Assembly (NCBI RefSeq): GCF_040807025.1
Contig: NC_090943.1
Coordinates: forward strand, 119,859,900-119,923,899
Source of the DNA: Struthio camelus
Taxonomy: Eukaryota; Chordata; Aves; Struthioniformes; Struthionidae
Reading direction: 5' to 3'
DNA: 64,000 bases
Shown here: one piece after another, positions 40,450 to 50,824 of the stretch
Layout of the letters: every line of letters begins with the position of its first letter
Numbering within the stretch: the first letter of the stretch is position 1
Translations under genes and position numbers: made by a program
The notes under the pieces: model-generated
Told to the model about the DNA's origin: nothing
Database searches by the model: none
Seen by the model: the letters and a program-made list of their open reading frames with translations, nothing else

Positions 40450-42504
40450 GTAAATCTTCTTTCCCTCAAAGCTGGATTCTCCTCCTTCCTAATCCTTGAA
40501 CGGCCGCATCAGTTTTGGCAGTAACTCAGGAATACACCACCAGTCTGCGGGACTAAGACAGATTGGAGGTGCAACCATAATGATGAAATCTGGTGCATGA
40601 GGAGAAATTGTTCTTCACTGTAATTTCATATTTATGCTTGTCCCCCTACTCCAAAATGGCCTGCTTGGGAACAAGGAAAGGGGTGAGCTTAAACTAATCT
40701 ACACCTGATTAAAATCATTACTCTGTATGTCTTAGAGAATGGGAAAGGGACTGTGTGCGATGAAGCATGTTGTCTGCCAGCATCTTCTCATCCATCTCCA
40801 GCATTGCAAAGTTGGGCATTTGTTTTATGCTACATTGGTTGCTTTTTGCCATATAACTGTGGCTGGCTAGCAAGGAGATTGTGCTGTTTTCTTCCAAGGA
40901 TTTTTCTGAGTTGCAATTCTCTTTCTTTAAAATAGCTAGGGAGAAGAGAGAGGGGTTTATTCAGCAAAACTGATCTCCTTGATTAAAATTATGGCTGCTA
41001 AGGAACACCTCCACTCCTTCAGTTTCCACAAAGAACAGTCTTTGACAGACCATTGAACAAAATAATCTTTGCTGACTAAAAAGCAAACTGGCTTGAGACA
41101 ATCTTCATGTTTCAGAAGAGCAAATGTTAAAGCGTTTTTATCCTGCTTATACACCATCCCCTGCCTGGCTGTGCTACTCAGAACAACTGTTAAAACAGGT
41201 TTGAATGTTTGGTCTCTCAAATAGCAAGACTGTAAGTGATTTGTGCAATGGGGAAAAGTTAATGGACAACGATCAATGCTCAGTGCTTGCTTCTAAACAC
41301 TTAAAAGTTTTGCTGGACTGAGTAAAAACGTAACATTGCAGATATATCTTGGGAGTTCAAAGCAGACCCAGTGCTATAATTCTGCCAGTAAGGCAGAGTG
41401 CCTTGTCTAAGGCAAAGTCTTGTCTATCATCAAGGGTAGGTATACCCAACGTATATGAGTATTGAGCACAAGGTACTAATGCAGTCATGGAAGTAATGTG
41501 TGTGGGTTGTGTTGTGTCCAGCAAGGAGCTTGCATGGGTGTAGCTGTGTCAGTTTAAGCAAGGAGCTTATGCACATAGCAATACTCAGCAAAGTGATATG
41601 AAATGAGCAAAAGCGTGATCCTCAAGAGCATCAATGAAAACACATTACATCTGTGCCTCAATGGCTATGTTCAGAAGCCCAATGCCTGTAACCTGCAGTA
41701 ACTCCATCTCTGAGGAATGAGGATGTCTTCTTTGCAGGTAACATGAATCTCAGAAGTTTGACAGTTGTTGGTTTCTTCTGGAATACATGGTTGCCTCAGC
41801 TTTGAGGGATATTTCGCAACTGTCAATGGCACGAGACGTGCCCTCAGTTTCCTTCGTTTCTGGCAGCATCGTTCCTGCCAGAGACAATTGCCTGTGCAAT
41901 GGACTTGGGTTTTTTTTGTGAAAAACTGTGAAAGCTTTTGACAGTTTAGGGGTGTCAGATTTAGCTAATGCAACTGGGGTTTATCTTCCAGGAAATGTAT
42001 CCCTTGGCGAATCTAGAAATAGCATTGCTGAGTCATGGGATGTTCATAGTTGGATTAGCAAAAGTTATCATATGTTACAGTTTAGCCAGGTTGAGCAGTT
42101 TCAGTCCCGTTTTTCAGCTGGATGTTATTCATATGTCTGATCGTGTTTTCCTTGAGTTTCTGCTACCTCCTAGGAAGAAACTGAAAGTTTATTCTGATTT
42201 TGAAAATGTGTATATTAATATTATGTAGATGCATTGCAGTAGAGTTATTTGGAGATTTATTGTAGATGTAACTTTACTTGCAGTTAAGCCCAGAGGCTTT
42301 GAAAGAGGACTAGACAAGGTACAGTAAATACTTGTCTTGAATGTTACTCTTCTGCGTTTTATGCTTTGATGAAGAGATAGACTAGTTCTTGGCTAACTCT
42401 TTCATGTCTATGATACGGGCAGTCATGTCTTTACTTCTGTATAACTCTTGGTCACGTTCCTTCCTTCTACTGTGGCATAATACTGCATTGCAGGAAAAGA
42501 GTAA

Positions 42505-42538
42505 CGGTATGGCAAAGCTGATGGAGGGCTGATGCCAG
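42505..42538 (+). pseudogene. ENOSF1: ENOSF1 exon relic, doubtful (KLMEG-stop)
   Basis: A short stretch reads MAKLMEG then TGA, followed by TGCCAG. It can be set against the AQALKDGWTR end of the human exon, with Trp TGG changed to TGA. It lies in the right place, just before the KVKVG exon, but the match is too short to be sure. Confidence 0.25.
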
Positions 42539-42757
42539 ATGAAAATAACCATGTTTCCATTGATTTACGAAAAAAACATTTGCTGTTTGATTTTCAGAGT
42601 AGGATGAAGCCTGCTTGTAAGGGAAGAGAAGTAATAAAACATATTCTTGCTATAAGACAGTGATGCTGAAATTGTAAAATCTAGTTTATGTATTCCTATC
42701 TACTGATGCATTAATCATTCAGAAGTGATCTATATCTTGTTCCAAATGTGCATCTAG

Positions 42758-42845
42758 GTTCAAAGTAAAGGTAGGTGCAGATCTACAGGATGATATTCAT
42801 AGATGCAAATTTATACGAAAAATGATTGGCCCTGACAAAATAGTG
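42758..42845 (+). pseudogene. ENOSF1: ENOSF1 exon relic with the KxK motif
   Basis: After AG at 42756-42757 the frame reads FKVKVGADLQDDIHRCKFIR then KMIGPDKIV: 29 codons after one phase base, the same as the human exon. KVK is the catalytic KxK of this enolase-superfamily branch. At the expected exon end (after 42845) the sequence is ATGAAT, not GT. The nearest usable donor, GTGATG at 42843, would drop one codon. Confidence 0.85.
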
Positions 42846-43941
42846 ATGAATATCACTTTCTGCTACTATATCAAGTCACTGTATATTTAAAACTCTGAGA
42901 TGAAAGATCCCCCATTACGTAAATTTATCGACAAAGAGTTCTTTTCCTTCCTGAAATCCTGAATAATGATGCCAACAAATGTTGATGTACACCAGCAAAG
43001 AGCAATATATATGACCAAGTATACCTATGACTAAGAATTTCATCCTCTATTTCATGAGCCAGAATTTCCATTCAAGTCTGGAGGGGAACCCCTCTTGCAG
43101 CATTGCCTTCTACAAGATTTAGAGTGTCTTTTATATCCAGGAAGGCTTCCAGAGGAAAGCTTGTCGATATTTTTGTTCTGTGTTTGGCCAAAGGTAAACT
43201 GGAAAACAAAAATTTCAAACTAAAGTCATGTGAATGAAAAGAAATAATTAGATGCAAGTAATACATTTAGATTTGGGGATGACTGCTGGACTTCATTAAC
43301 TGATATACGGTGGATTCTTTGCCCCATGTTTTCCACTACGCATCACAGTTGGCCCTCTGCTCTGGGACTTTCATGGGTGCCATACATCGTGAAATGCCTA
43401 ATCAGGAACTCTGCGAACACAGGACGGAAGGGACCTAAGAACCGGAAAAGGAACCATGGTGTCATTTCCAGATCAAAATTAATAATTTTCAGATGTTCCG
43501 TTTTTGAAGGGTTGGGAAGAGATGGGAATTGTCCTTCTGTTGGAGTGAACTGCTGCTTGTGAAACATGTCTTACTTAAATTACTATATTTTCTGTCAAAA
43601 AGATTTTCTGCTGAAAATTTCAGACAGCCATGTCCATGTTTAGGGCGTTTTACTCCAGCATATGTCGATAAGATCTTTTGATTCCCTCGGAAGACCCTTC
43701 TGCCCTTGCTACAGCTCCTATCTATCTTGCTGAAACCTAGCTTGGGTATTGCTATAGCTATTGCAAGCTTCTAGCATAAGCATGGCCAAAAGCATACGAT
43801 TCAGACAGAATGTGTGCAATTTCCTTTCAATTTCCTGGATTTTCATCAGTTCATGTCAATTTTTCAGCTCCTTTTATTTGAGTCTGACAGAAAAAGTCAA
43901 TAGAATGAGGTGCATTTGATCTTCATTTTCCTTACTCCCAG

Positions 43942-44076
43942 ATGGTGGATGCAAACCAACGATGGGAAATAAAGGAAGCGGTAGAGTTGGTCACTGAACT
44001 AGCTGAATTTAAACCCTTATGGATTGAGGAGCCAACTCCTCCAGATGATATTTTGGGAAAGACAACCATTGCAAAG
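43942..44076 (+). pseudogene. ENOSF1: ENOSF1 exon, best-preserved relic (metal-binding Asp and Glu)
   Basis: 135 bases, 45 codons, equal in length to the human exon. They start with MVDANQRWEIKEAVELV and continue through FKPLWIEEPTPPDDILG to TTIAK. DANQ carries the first metal-ligand Asp and WIEEP a metal-ligand Glu. No stop or indel is present. The acceptor is good (CTCCCAG), but the donor GTTGGA is weak. It is the strongest single piece of evidence for ENOSF1 here. Confidence 0.9.
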
Positions 44077-44687
44077 GTTGGAGGGCTTGTTTTTTTTTTT
44101 TTAATGTCAATAATGATGCAGTAACTCCAGTCTAGAAAACTGTAATATATTGTCTATACTGCTCCTTGACATACTCAGAGTTCAGTTGAACTAGTTACTC
44201 AGACTCTCATTAAATACATTTGTTACAGAACCTTGACACACATTCCCTAAGTTGCAAGGGATAGTTTATTCCTAAAAAATATGTAAAAGGACTGTCATGC
44301 CTGCCCGAAGAAGGCTGCCAATATTTAGTTTAAAATGTGCAGGGACTTGTTCTAAAATGCATGCTTTAATATTTCAGTGAAGTTGGAAGTATATTGGTGC
44401 AGAGATTGCATGCACAACATGATGTACTTAGCAGCACTGTTAAAGCCCCACATGTACAATATCTGCATTTCTTTGCTGCTCCGCACACCTTGTAATTCTT
44501 TACATGTTTATGTAGCAGAAAAAGCAGAAAAATATCAATAAAAATTTTTATAGCATGTGTAACATTTTCTATAGAATGAGTAACAAACGTTATGCTGAAT
44601 CAACTGTTATTCCATCCTTTATGTTACTAACTCTATTGGCAATCAAAAATCAGAAGTGAGTCTTGAATGTTTGCTATTTCCTTCCAG

Positions 44688-44732
44688 GCCTTAGCACTGC
44701 AGGTAGGAATTGGTGAGGCAACAGGAGAACAT
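44688..44732 (+). pseudogene. ENOSF1: ENOSF1 exon relic (GIGEATGEH), donor lost
   Basis: After TTCCAG the frame reads ALALQVGIGEATGEH, against ALVPLGIGIATGEQ in human: one extra codon and Ile-to-Glu in a conserved core position. GE carries the third metal ligand. Right after 44732 the sequence is ATGAGT, which looks like a GTGAGT donor with its first base changed; the frame then runs to TGA. Confidence 0.8.
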
Positions 44733-47700
44733 ATGAGTATGTGTTGAAGTGTTTTTGGCTTTTTCCTAATTACTGTTTATTTAATATGACTACTTCATAA
44801 CCTTTGGGAGCCTGTGCCAAAACTATCCTGCATTTCCCACTAGGGAGTTAAATACTATAAATGAAAATTACTTGATATCTGTTTCAGCTGCTCCCTAGCA
44901 AGGGTGCCTGCCTTCACCTTCTCTCCCTGATTCTTTTCTTCCCACACACAATTTCTGTGAACCACCTGGAAATAACTGCTGTTTTTAAAATTATTTTTAT
45001 TAGGAGAGTAACTGCTAACATTTTGTATTCTCCGAGCAGAGAGCAATATGAACCAAATGCATCTGTGGTCAGGATTGCCCGTGTAGCAGCTACAGAAGCA
45101 AGACATAGAGAGTAAGTCCATGCTGCTCGGTGGAGCACACTGCGGCTACATGAAATAACTTAAGAGTCATCTGGAAGGTCTGTGCAGAACAAGGTGGTCG
45201 GGACAATATGGTCTGTACAGAGCTGCAGGGTTCCTGAAGCACGATATCCCCTTTAGCCCTAGGGTAATTAGCACAGCTCCCTACTCACTCTGTGGCCCTG
45301 GAGTCGATACGAGCGTTTTGCTCAGTACTGCCTTGCATGCATAGATATTAACCCCCCTGCAACTACTTGAAGGAGTGTTTTTAGAATAAAGAGGTTCCTG
45401 GGTCCTATTTCTATACCAACCCTATTTGCGCTACACTAACAAACACAGCTGTAGAGATTACGATCTCTGAAGATCTTTCTGTTAGCAAGCGGCAGTCCTG
45501 TTTCTGACAGGCTTCTGTACAGTATTTCTCTGAGAAATATTCACAAATATATAACTCAAACACTGGAAATAGGAAGCTACTTCAGGCTCCTTCTGTTTAG
45601 GCCTCAGTTCAATTATTATTAGGGGCTCAGTCCTACAGCGTCCTCAATATCCAGCGCTTCTGGAGAAACTACAGACTCCATCTTCAGCTGGTGCTGCCTG
45701 GGCAGACTTAAGTCTCTTGAAGACCCCCAAGAAATCTAACCTGGCCAGCGCAATATGTAGGTTCGACTCATGCTCACTGCTCAACACAGTTGCAGCAGTT
45801 GAGATTTTTCTTCCAACTGCCACATCCCCCCATTTGGCTTCTCTGCCCGGCTTTGCTCAGGGAAGGCCTAGCAGCATGGAGAGCTTTGAGAGACAGGCTC
45901 TGTGGCCTCGCACGGGCTCCTGACCTGCCGTGCCTGCCCACCCCTCAGGCATGGGCGTGCCGCCTTAGGGCACTGGTCAGGGTCTGGATCAATGCAGGGA
46001 AGGCCATGGCCAGGCATAGCCGCAGCACAACTAGAGACAGGCATGCCTGGGACGTAGCTCCAGCTGGGACCAGAGGCCCTGGGCCGAGCTGAAGTGGGGC
46101 TCCCGGCCCAGCCAGGGTGGGCTGGTCACAGCCAGAAAGGCCTGTTAGTGTCCCAGGGGTCCCGAGAGCAGCTTGCCCTCCAGTGAGGTGCGTTCTCACA
46201 TCTTACAGAGCTGTGCTCAGACTGGACTTGCCGTGGAGAGGTTTACTTGCTGTGGGGGACCCAGAGCCAGAGCAGAACAGGGCACTGAGCAGGGCTCCAC
46301 CACCTCTGTGGTGGAGAGAGAGGTCCGAGGTTAAGGTGGGAGCAGCTGCCAGCGAGTCAAGGTCAGGATGAGGCCCAGTGATGGTAACTGGGGTCAATCA
46401 AGCACAGACCAGTGATTAGCAGGCAGCTCTGGGGTAATCAGGCCAGCCAACGTCAGGCCAAGAAGCCATCCACAGGCCCATGGCCAGGCATAGGCATGAC
46501 TGCAACGCCAGGTTGCACCTATGGCATAGCTCGGGCAGAGACCGAAGGCCCATGGGGGACCGTGTGACCCAGGTGGGCCTGGAGGAGAGCTACTAGTGCA
46601 TGCAGGGCCCTTGCAGGATTTCCTCAGAAGGAAGCTGTTCTGCTCCATTTTTGCACGTTGCATATACAGCTATTTTATAAGGTTTTAAGTAACTTTTCCT
46701 TTTTGCCAACAAAACTCCTTACTAGCATTAGTAGCAAGTCACTGCCATCAGCTGTATTTAAATACTTTTCCCTTAAATACTTTTAATGAGTCCAAAGACC
46801 TATTTCCAAAACTACTTCCTGGATACATCATCAACAGCGGAGTGTCAAGAGACAGAATGGTACCTTTTAGAATACCAGTCTACAAGCTAAAGTAAGTTGT
46901 TTTTTATTGCACCCCTCTCCCTGCCAAGTCTTGACACTATATCTACAGAGCCAAGCAAAGTGAATTAACAAACTCTCAGTTCTCTGGAGCAACTGGAGAG
47001 AAATACTGCATTAGCATAGTTTCTCTGCTGCCAGTTTCTCACGCCAAGCCCTGCTATCTACGTATTTCATCGCGCTTCTTGCTTTCAGCTGTTGTCTGCC
47101 AGTAGATAGTACGCTCAATCTGGGAATGAGGGGTGTTGTATAATGAACACCTATTAGGATAGGTTTGAATCTACCCATTACAATAGCCCTGCTTCATAAA
47201 GGCCAACTCCTGAATGCAGGCTTTACTTCATGTTTTGTAAAACCTTTTTCTTCTTTTCACCATGACCTCTAGGAACCAGATAGACATTTAATGCATTTAT
47301 CTGCAGAACTTCCCTGTGAATAAGGTGAGTGGTGTTATCCTTACTTCAGACATGGGAAATTGATGTGAGGCCTGAACTAACAGAACAACATAGTTAAGAT
47401 CAAGCAGACAATCTGCAGCACAGCTAGAAATGCAATCCTGACACTTATCCAAGCGTCTTGACTACAAGGCCATCCCTCAGCTGGCTGTATTGGTCTCCAG
47501 GTCCCTCTCTGCAGACATGGAGGCTGCTGCAGTTGGTTAGGTAACTAGAAGGGGTTGAGTTGGCTCCTAAAGAAGCCTCAACCCTAAAAAGATTGTGAGG
47601 CAAAACGCTCTGAAATTTTGAGTGCTGTAGGAAGTCTCTGCTCCCAGACAGAGCTGCCGCATCAGCTTTACATAACAGTTCTACTATAAAAATGAGCCAT

Positions 47701-48157
47701 ATTTGCTCAGGTTGAGCCCACTAACTTTGTACCTAGACTGGAAGAACCATTTTCCCTCGGTATTTTCCCTTCACTTTCACTTTTTCACTGGATGTGGTCA
47801 ACATCCAGTAAAGGGGCAGTAATTTCTAAACCCACTCCAAACAGACGGGGCTGTTAGGCCCACAGTGATTTTCTCAGTGTGCCTCCACTCATCCACACTT
47901 AGATCAGATGTAGTCCTCTTAGTAATTTAACTTTACAAGTGTAGGCTAATTCTTTTAATATTGGCAGCATCCTTGAACTTCTCTTCCTGCAAATTCTCAT
48001 GCGATATTTCATATAAATAGAGTAATTAAAATAATTTGGATTTATCGAGAAACACAGGAGGGACACTGTACAAATGTTTTGATGTTAGTTGCCAGCAGCT
48101 CTTGTAGTATGTTAATTCTAGAGACTTCAGGTCTTAACTTTTTATTTTTCCTTACAG
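44733..48157. other. ENOSF1 intron space with a GC-rich repeat block
   Basis: About 3.4 kb. The middle (45700-46620) is markedly GC-rich and contains a diverged internal duplication. The rest is AT-rich and holds no recognisable gene. Confidence 0.8.
46001..46590. repeat. Diverged direct repeat in a GC-rich block
   Basis: AGGCCATGGCCAGGCATAG at 46001-46019 recurs as AGGCCCATGGCCAGGCATAG at 46474-46493. Similarity continues for about 100 bases in each copy, with substitutions and small gaps (roughly 46001-46125 and 46474-46590). The spacing is about 473 bp. I do not recognise a repeat family. Confidence 0.6.
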
Positions 48158-48279
48158 TGCCAAAATAGAGTGATAGCTCCTACAAGCTAAGGCCCTGACT
48201 TATCTCCAAATTGACAGCTGCAGACCAGGAAGCATGAATGAGAACTCATCTGTGTTGCTGATGGCCAAAAAGTTCCAGA
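48158..48279 (+). pseudogene. ENOSF1: ENOSF1 exon relic with 8-base frameshift deletion
   Basis: After TTACAG comes CQNRVI in one frame (48158-48175), then, one frame shifted, LLQAKALTYLQIDSCRPGSM and NENSSVLLMAKKFQ. The human exon has FKQ between these parts. The segment is 122 bases against 130 expected, so 8 bases are missing. In the starting frame TGA follows soon (near 48200). The site after 48279 reads GCAAGG, so the donor is GC rather than GT. Confidence 0.85.
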
Positions 48280-48625
48280 GCAAGGCTCTGCAAAATGCTG
48301 CAGGAATGAGAAAGTCTTTCTCCCCACTCCCCCCCACTAGCCTGATTAGCTTCTTCATGCTTTTAATTTCTGGGCATAAGTTTGCATGCACTGCTGTAAT
48401 TTCCTTTGTTTCATGTTGTGCTATAGAGCAGCACCAGAACACCCTTGATCGCTCCATACTGGGCACTGTCTTTCTCTGTCTTGGCTGGGAACAGTTGCTG
48501 TGACTGTTTGTCAGGAGCATTGTTAAAATAACATGAAAGAATGGAGACATCATTGATCTTAATCATTCAGTCATTTCCCCCATGTTCTTAACTTAAGTAC
48601 AGGCATTGTTCCTTTTTGTTTTCAG

Positions 48626-48720
48626 TTCCTGTTTGCCCTCATGCTGGGGGAATCGGCCTCTGTGAATTAGCCCAAGGAATAAGGCCAATTTTGCAACATA
48701 CAGTAACAAATAAAAATAAT
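48626..48720 (+). pseudogene. ENOSF1: ENOSF1 exon relic (PVCPHAGGIGLCEL)
   Basis: After TTTTCAG, two phase bases are followed by PVCPHAGGIGLCEL, nearly identical to the human PVCPHAGGVGLCEL that lines the active site. Similarity breaks off after this. The expected FDYISVSASLENR part is only faintly traceable at DNA level, with indels, and no clean donor is seen. Confidence 0.8.
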
Positions 48721-50742
48721 GATGGGGGTTATAAAAGTGTCTAAGAAGGTAGAACATGGAGAGAATTAGTATCTGAGCAAAGCGGTAAGAAATTTATCTT
48801 TGTGAGCTGATTGAATTTCCTCTAGGAAGTAGGGAAAGAAGTGATAGAAGCATGCATTTGGAAGGGAAATGACAGATGAGGGTAAACTCTGCAAGGCCAA
48901 ATTGTGAGGCAGAATAAGCCTAGCAGTCAGCACAGCAAATGGCAAGGACTCAAAAATGCTATGGATATGCAGAGCTAGTAAGGAACTGAGACTTGAATGC
49001 TACTGGTAGAGCTCCTCAAGCCACCAGATTGGCAGCGTGAGGGATAGGAAAATGCTGGGACAACTTACTCATCAGGAAGTAATCCCAAGAACGCTCCTTT
49101 CTTTCAGTTGGCTTATGGGTTCCTTACACCCATAAGGATCTAACAATGTCCCTAACATGCTTTGTCTTCAGTCCTGCTCCGCATATAGTCAACCTGCAGT
49201 CCTGTTAGTCATCTTTGCCAACAGTGAACAATCTTTTCACATTCTGCATATGAAAAATCCTTAAATACCTCCTCTTTAGGTCTATATATTCAGATTTCTT
49301 TGCCTGAAAACATGTAAATCTCATACCTATAAATTTTACATACGTGGTCTTACACCTTTGCTCACATTAACGTCTGCTGTATAATAAACCATTTTTACTC
49401 TTTTAAATCTCTCTGATCTCTCAAGCAGCATAAACTGTCTTGGACTTTGTTGCTTAAGGTACAAGCTTCATTTTTACCACTGCTGCCAGTAGTAAATTGT
49501 GCTGACACAAAGGAACAATGTTTTAGTTAATTCATATACTGAAAGGCAGCATATATTGGTCTAGTGCTTACCATGATTAAGTATGCTGTGTATACAGTAA
49601 TGGAGAGCGGATCATTTGTCACATTGCATAAGGGTAATACTTAAAAAGTATTTTTAAAATTTTCCTTATGACTGGACTAACTCCTTCTTAACTTATTTAA
49701 AAAAGCAAATGATTCCCCTTCTAAATTCTCTTTGTTGGGTATTTCTGTGCTGGTTAATTTACTTGAGACTGCTAACTCCCATTAGTCAAACCTTGAGACC
49801 AACACTTTGCTTCCTGTCCTCTCTAGCTACACTTGCTAAAACGCCCTGCAGATTCCAGCTTATCTGAAGTGTTACATAAAGTGGTTTCCAGTAAAAGGAA
49901 CTTAACTTGCTAAGTGCAGGCACAACGGTTAGGTGAATTTGCAACCTAATCTGTTTTCTTGTATCTTAGAGGTCTGTAAATACGCACAAGAATCTTTAAC
50001 TTACAGCAATGCACGCATGACAGTAAGGTTGCTGCCAACCTAAAGCCGGATGATACCATTAATATAGACGGCACCTGGAATATCAGAACTAGATGACCTT
50101 AAAAGATAAGACTACTAGAGATGGAATAAAATTTACTGTAAGGAACATATGAACTGGCTTTCAGGTTAGTAACAAGAATATTTACTACGTTTGAGAGCTC
50201 AGTATTGAAGAGAAGACAAGACATGAGTTTGTTACTTAATTACAGGTTGGCTCTTCAGCATCCATTTAATGCAGCCTGAAGAAAAGATAGGTTTGATCTT
50301 CCATGCATCAAGCAAGGTTCTGGTATGAGCTCAGCTGAAACAGCACAAAGTATCATTTCTGCTAATGGAAGATGAACTGAGTAGGTACTGAGGAGAACCT
50401 ACCTAATAAGCAGTAGCTTATTTACTTTTGATGTACTTACAGAAGGTAATGATAGCCTCTTTCTGCAATTTTCTTGTACTGGACTAAAAGTTGGAACAAT
50501 AACTCAAGCTTTAAAAGTCCTGCTGGTTAGAATTTAGAATAAAATTTGTCTTCTCGAATTAATTTCCTGAGCGCATTTTCAGTAGTATCCAAGGGCAGAA
50601 AGATATTAGTTCTACAGTAAAGGTTGACTGCTCTACGTGAGGAGGTATAGGAAACTCCGGCCTGTAGTAGCAGGGACTAGACTGGTGCGTGAAGAGCACC
50701 CTTCAGCTGTGATATACTTGAGCTCTATTTTTTTTCTTCCAG
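48721..50742. other. ENOSF1 intron space
   Basis: About 2 kb of AT-rich sequence without a recognisable gene or repeat. Confidence 0.75.
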
Positions 50743-50824
50743 GATGTGTGAATTTGTAGATCAACTTCATAAACACTTCAAATATCCTACTGTAATCAAA
50801 AATGCTTCCTACATGCTATCTCTG
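50743..50824 (+). pseudogene. ENOSF1: ENOSF1 exon relic (CEFVDQLHKHFKYP)
   Basis: After a good polypyrimidine tract and CCAG, one phase base precedes MCEFVDQLHKHFKYPTVIKN then ASYMLSL. Human reads VCEYVDHLHEHFKYPVMIQR then ASYMPPK. At 82 bases the length equals the human exon. Donor GTATGC at 50825. The frame is intact. Confidence 0.85.

Noticed and set aside
42596-42660. Possible ENOSF1 exon (GREVIKHILA against GKKEREKQMLA)
   Set aside because: Too few identical residues, and the order relative to the neighbouring relics does not improve the match.
48200-48553. 117-codon minus-strand open frame opposite the ENOSF1 relic
   Set aside because: It is antisense to the ENOSF1 exon at 48158-48279 and has no features of its own.
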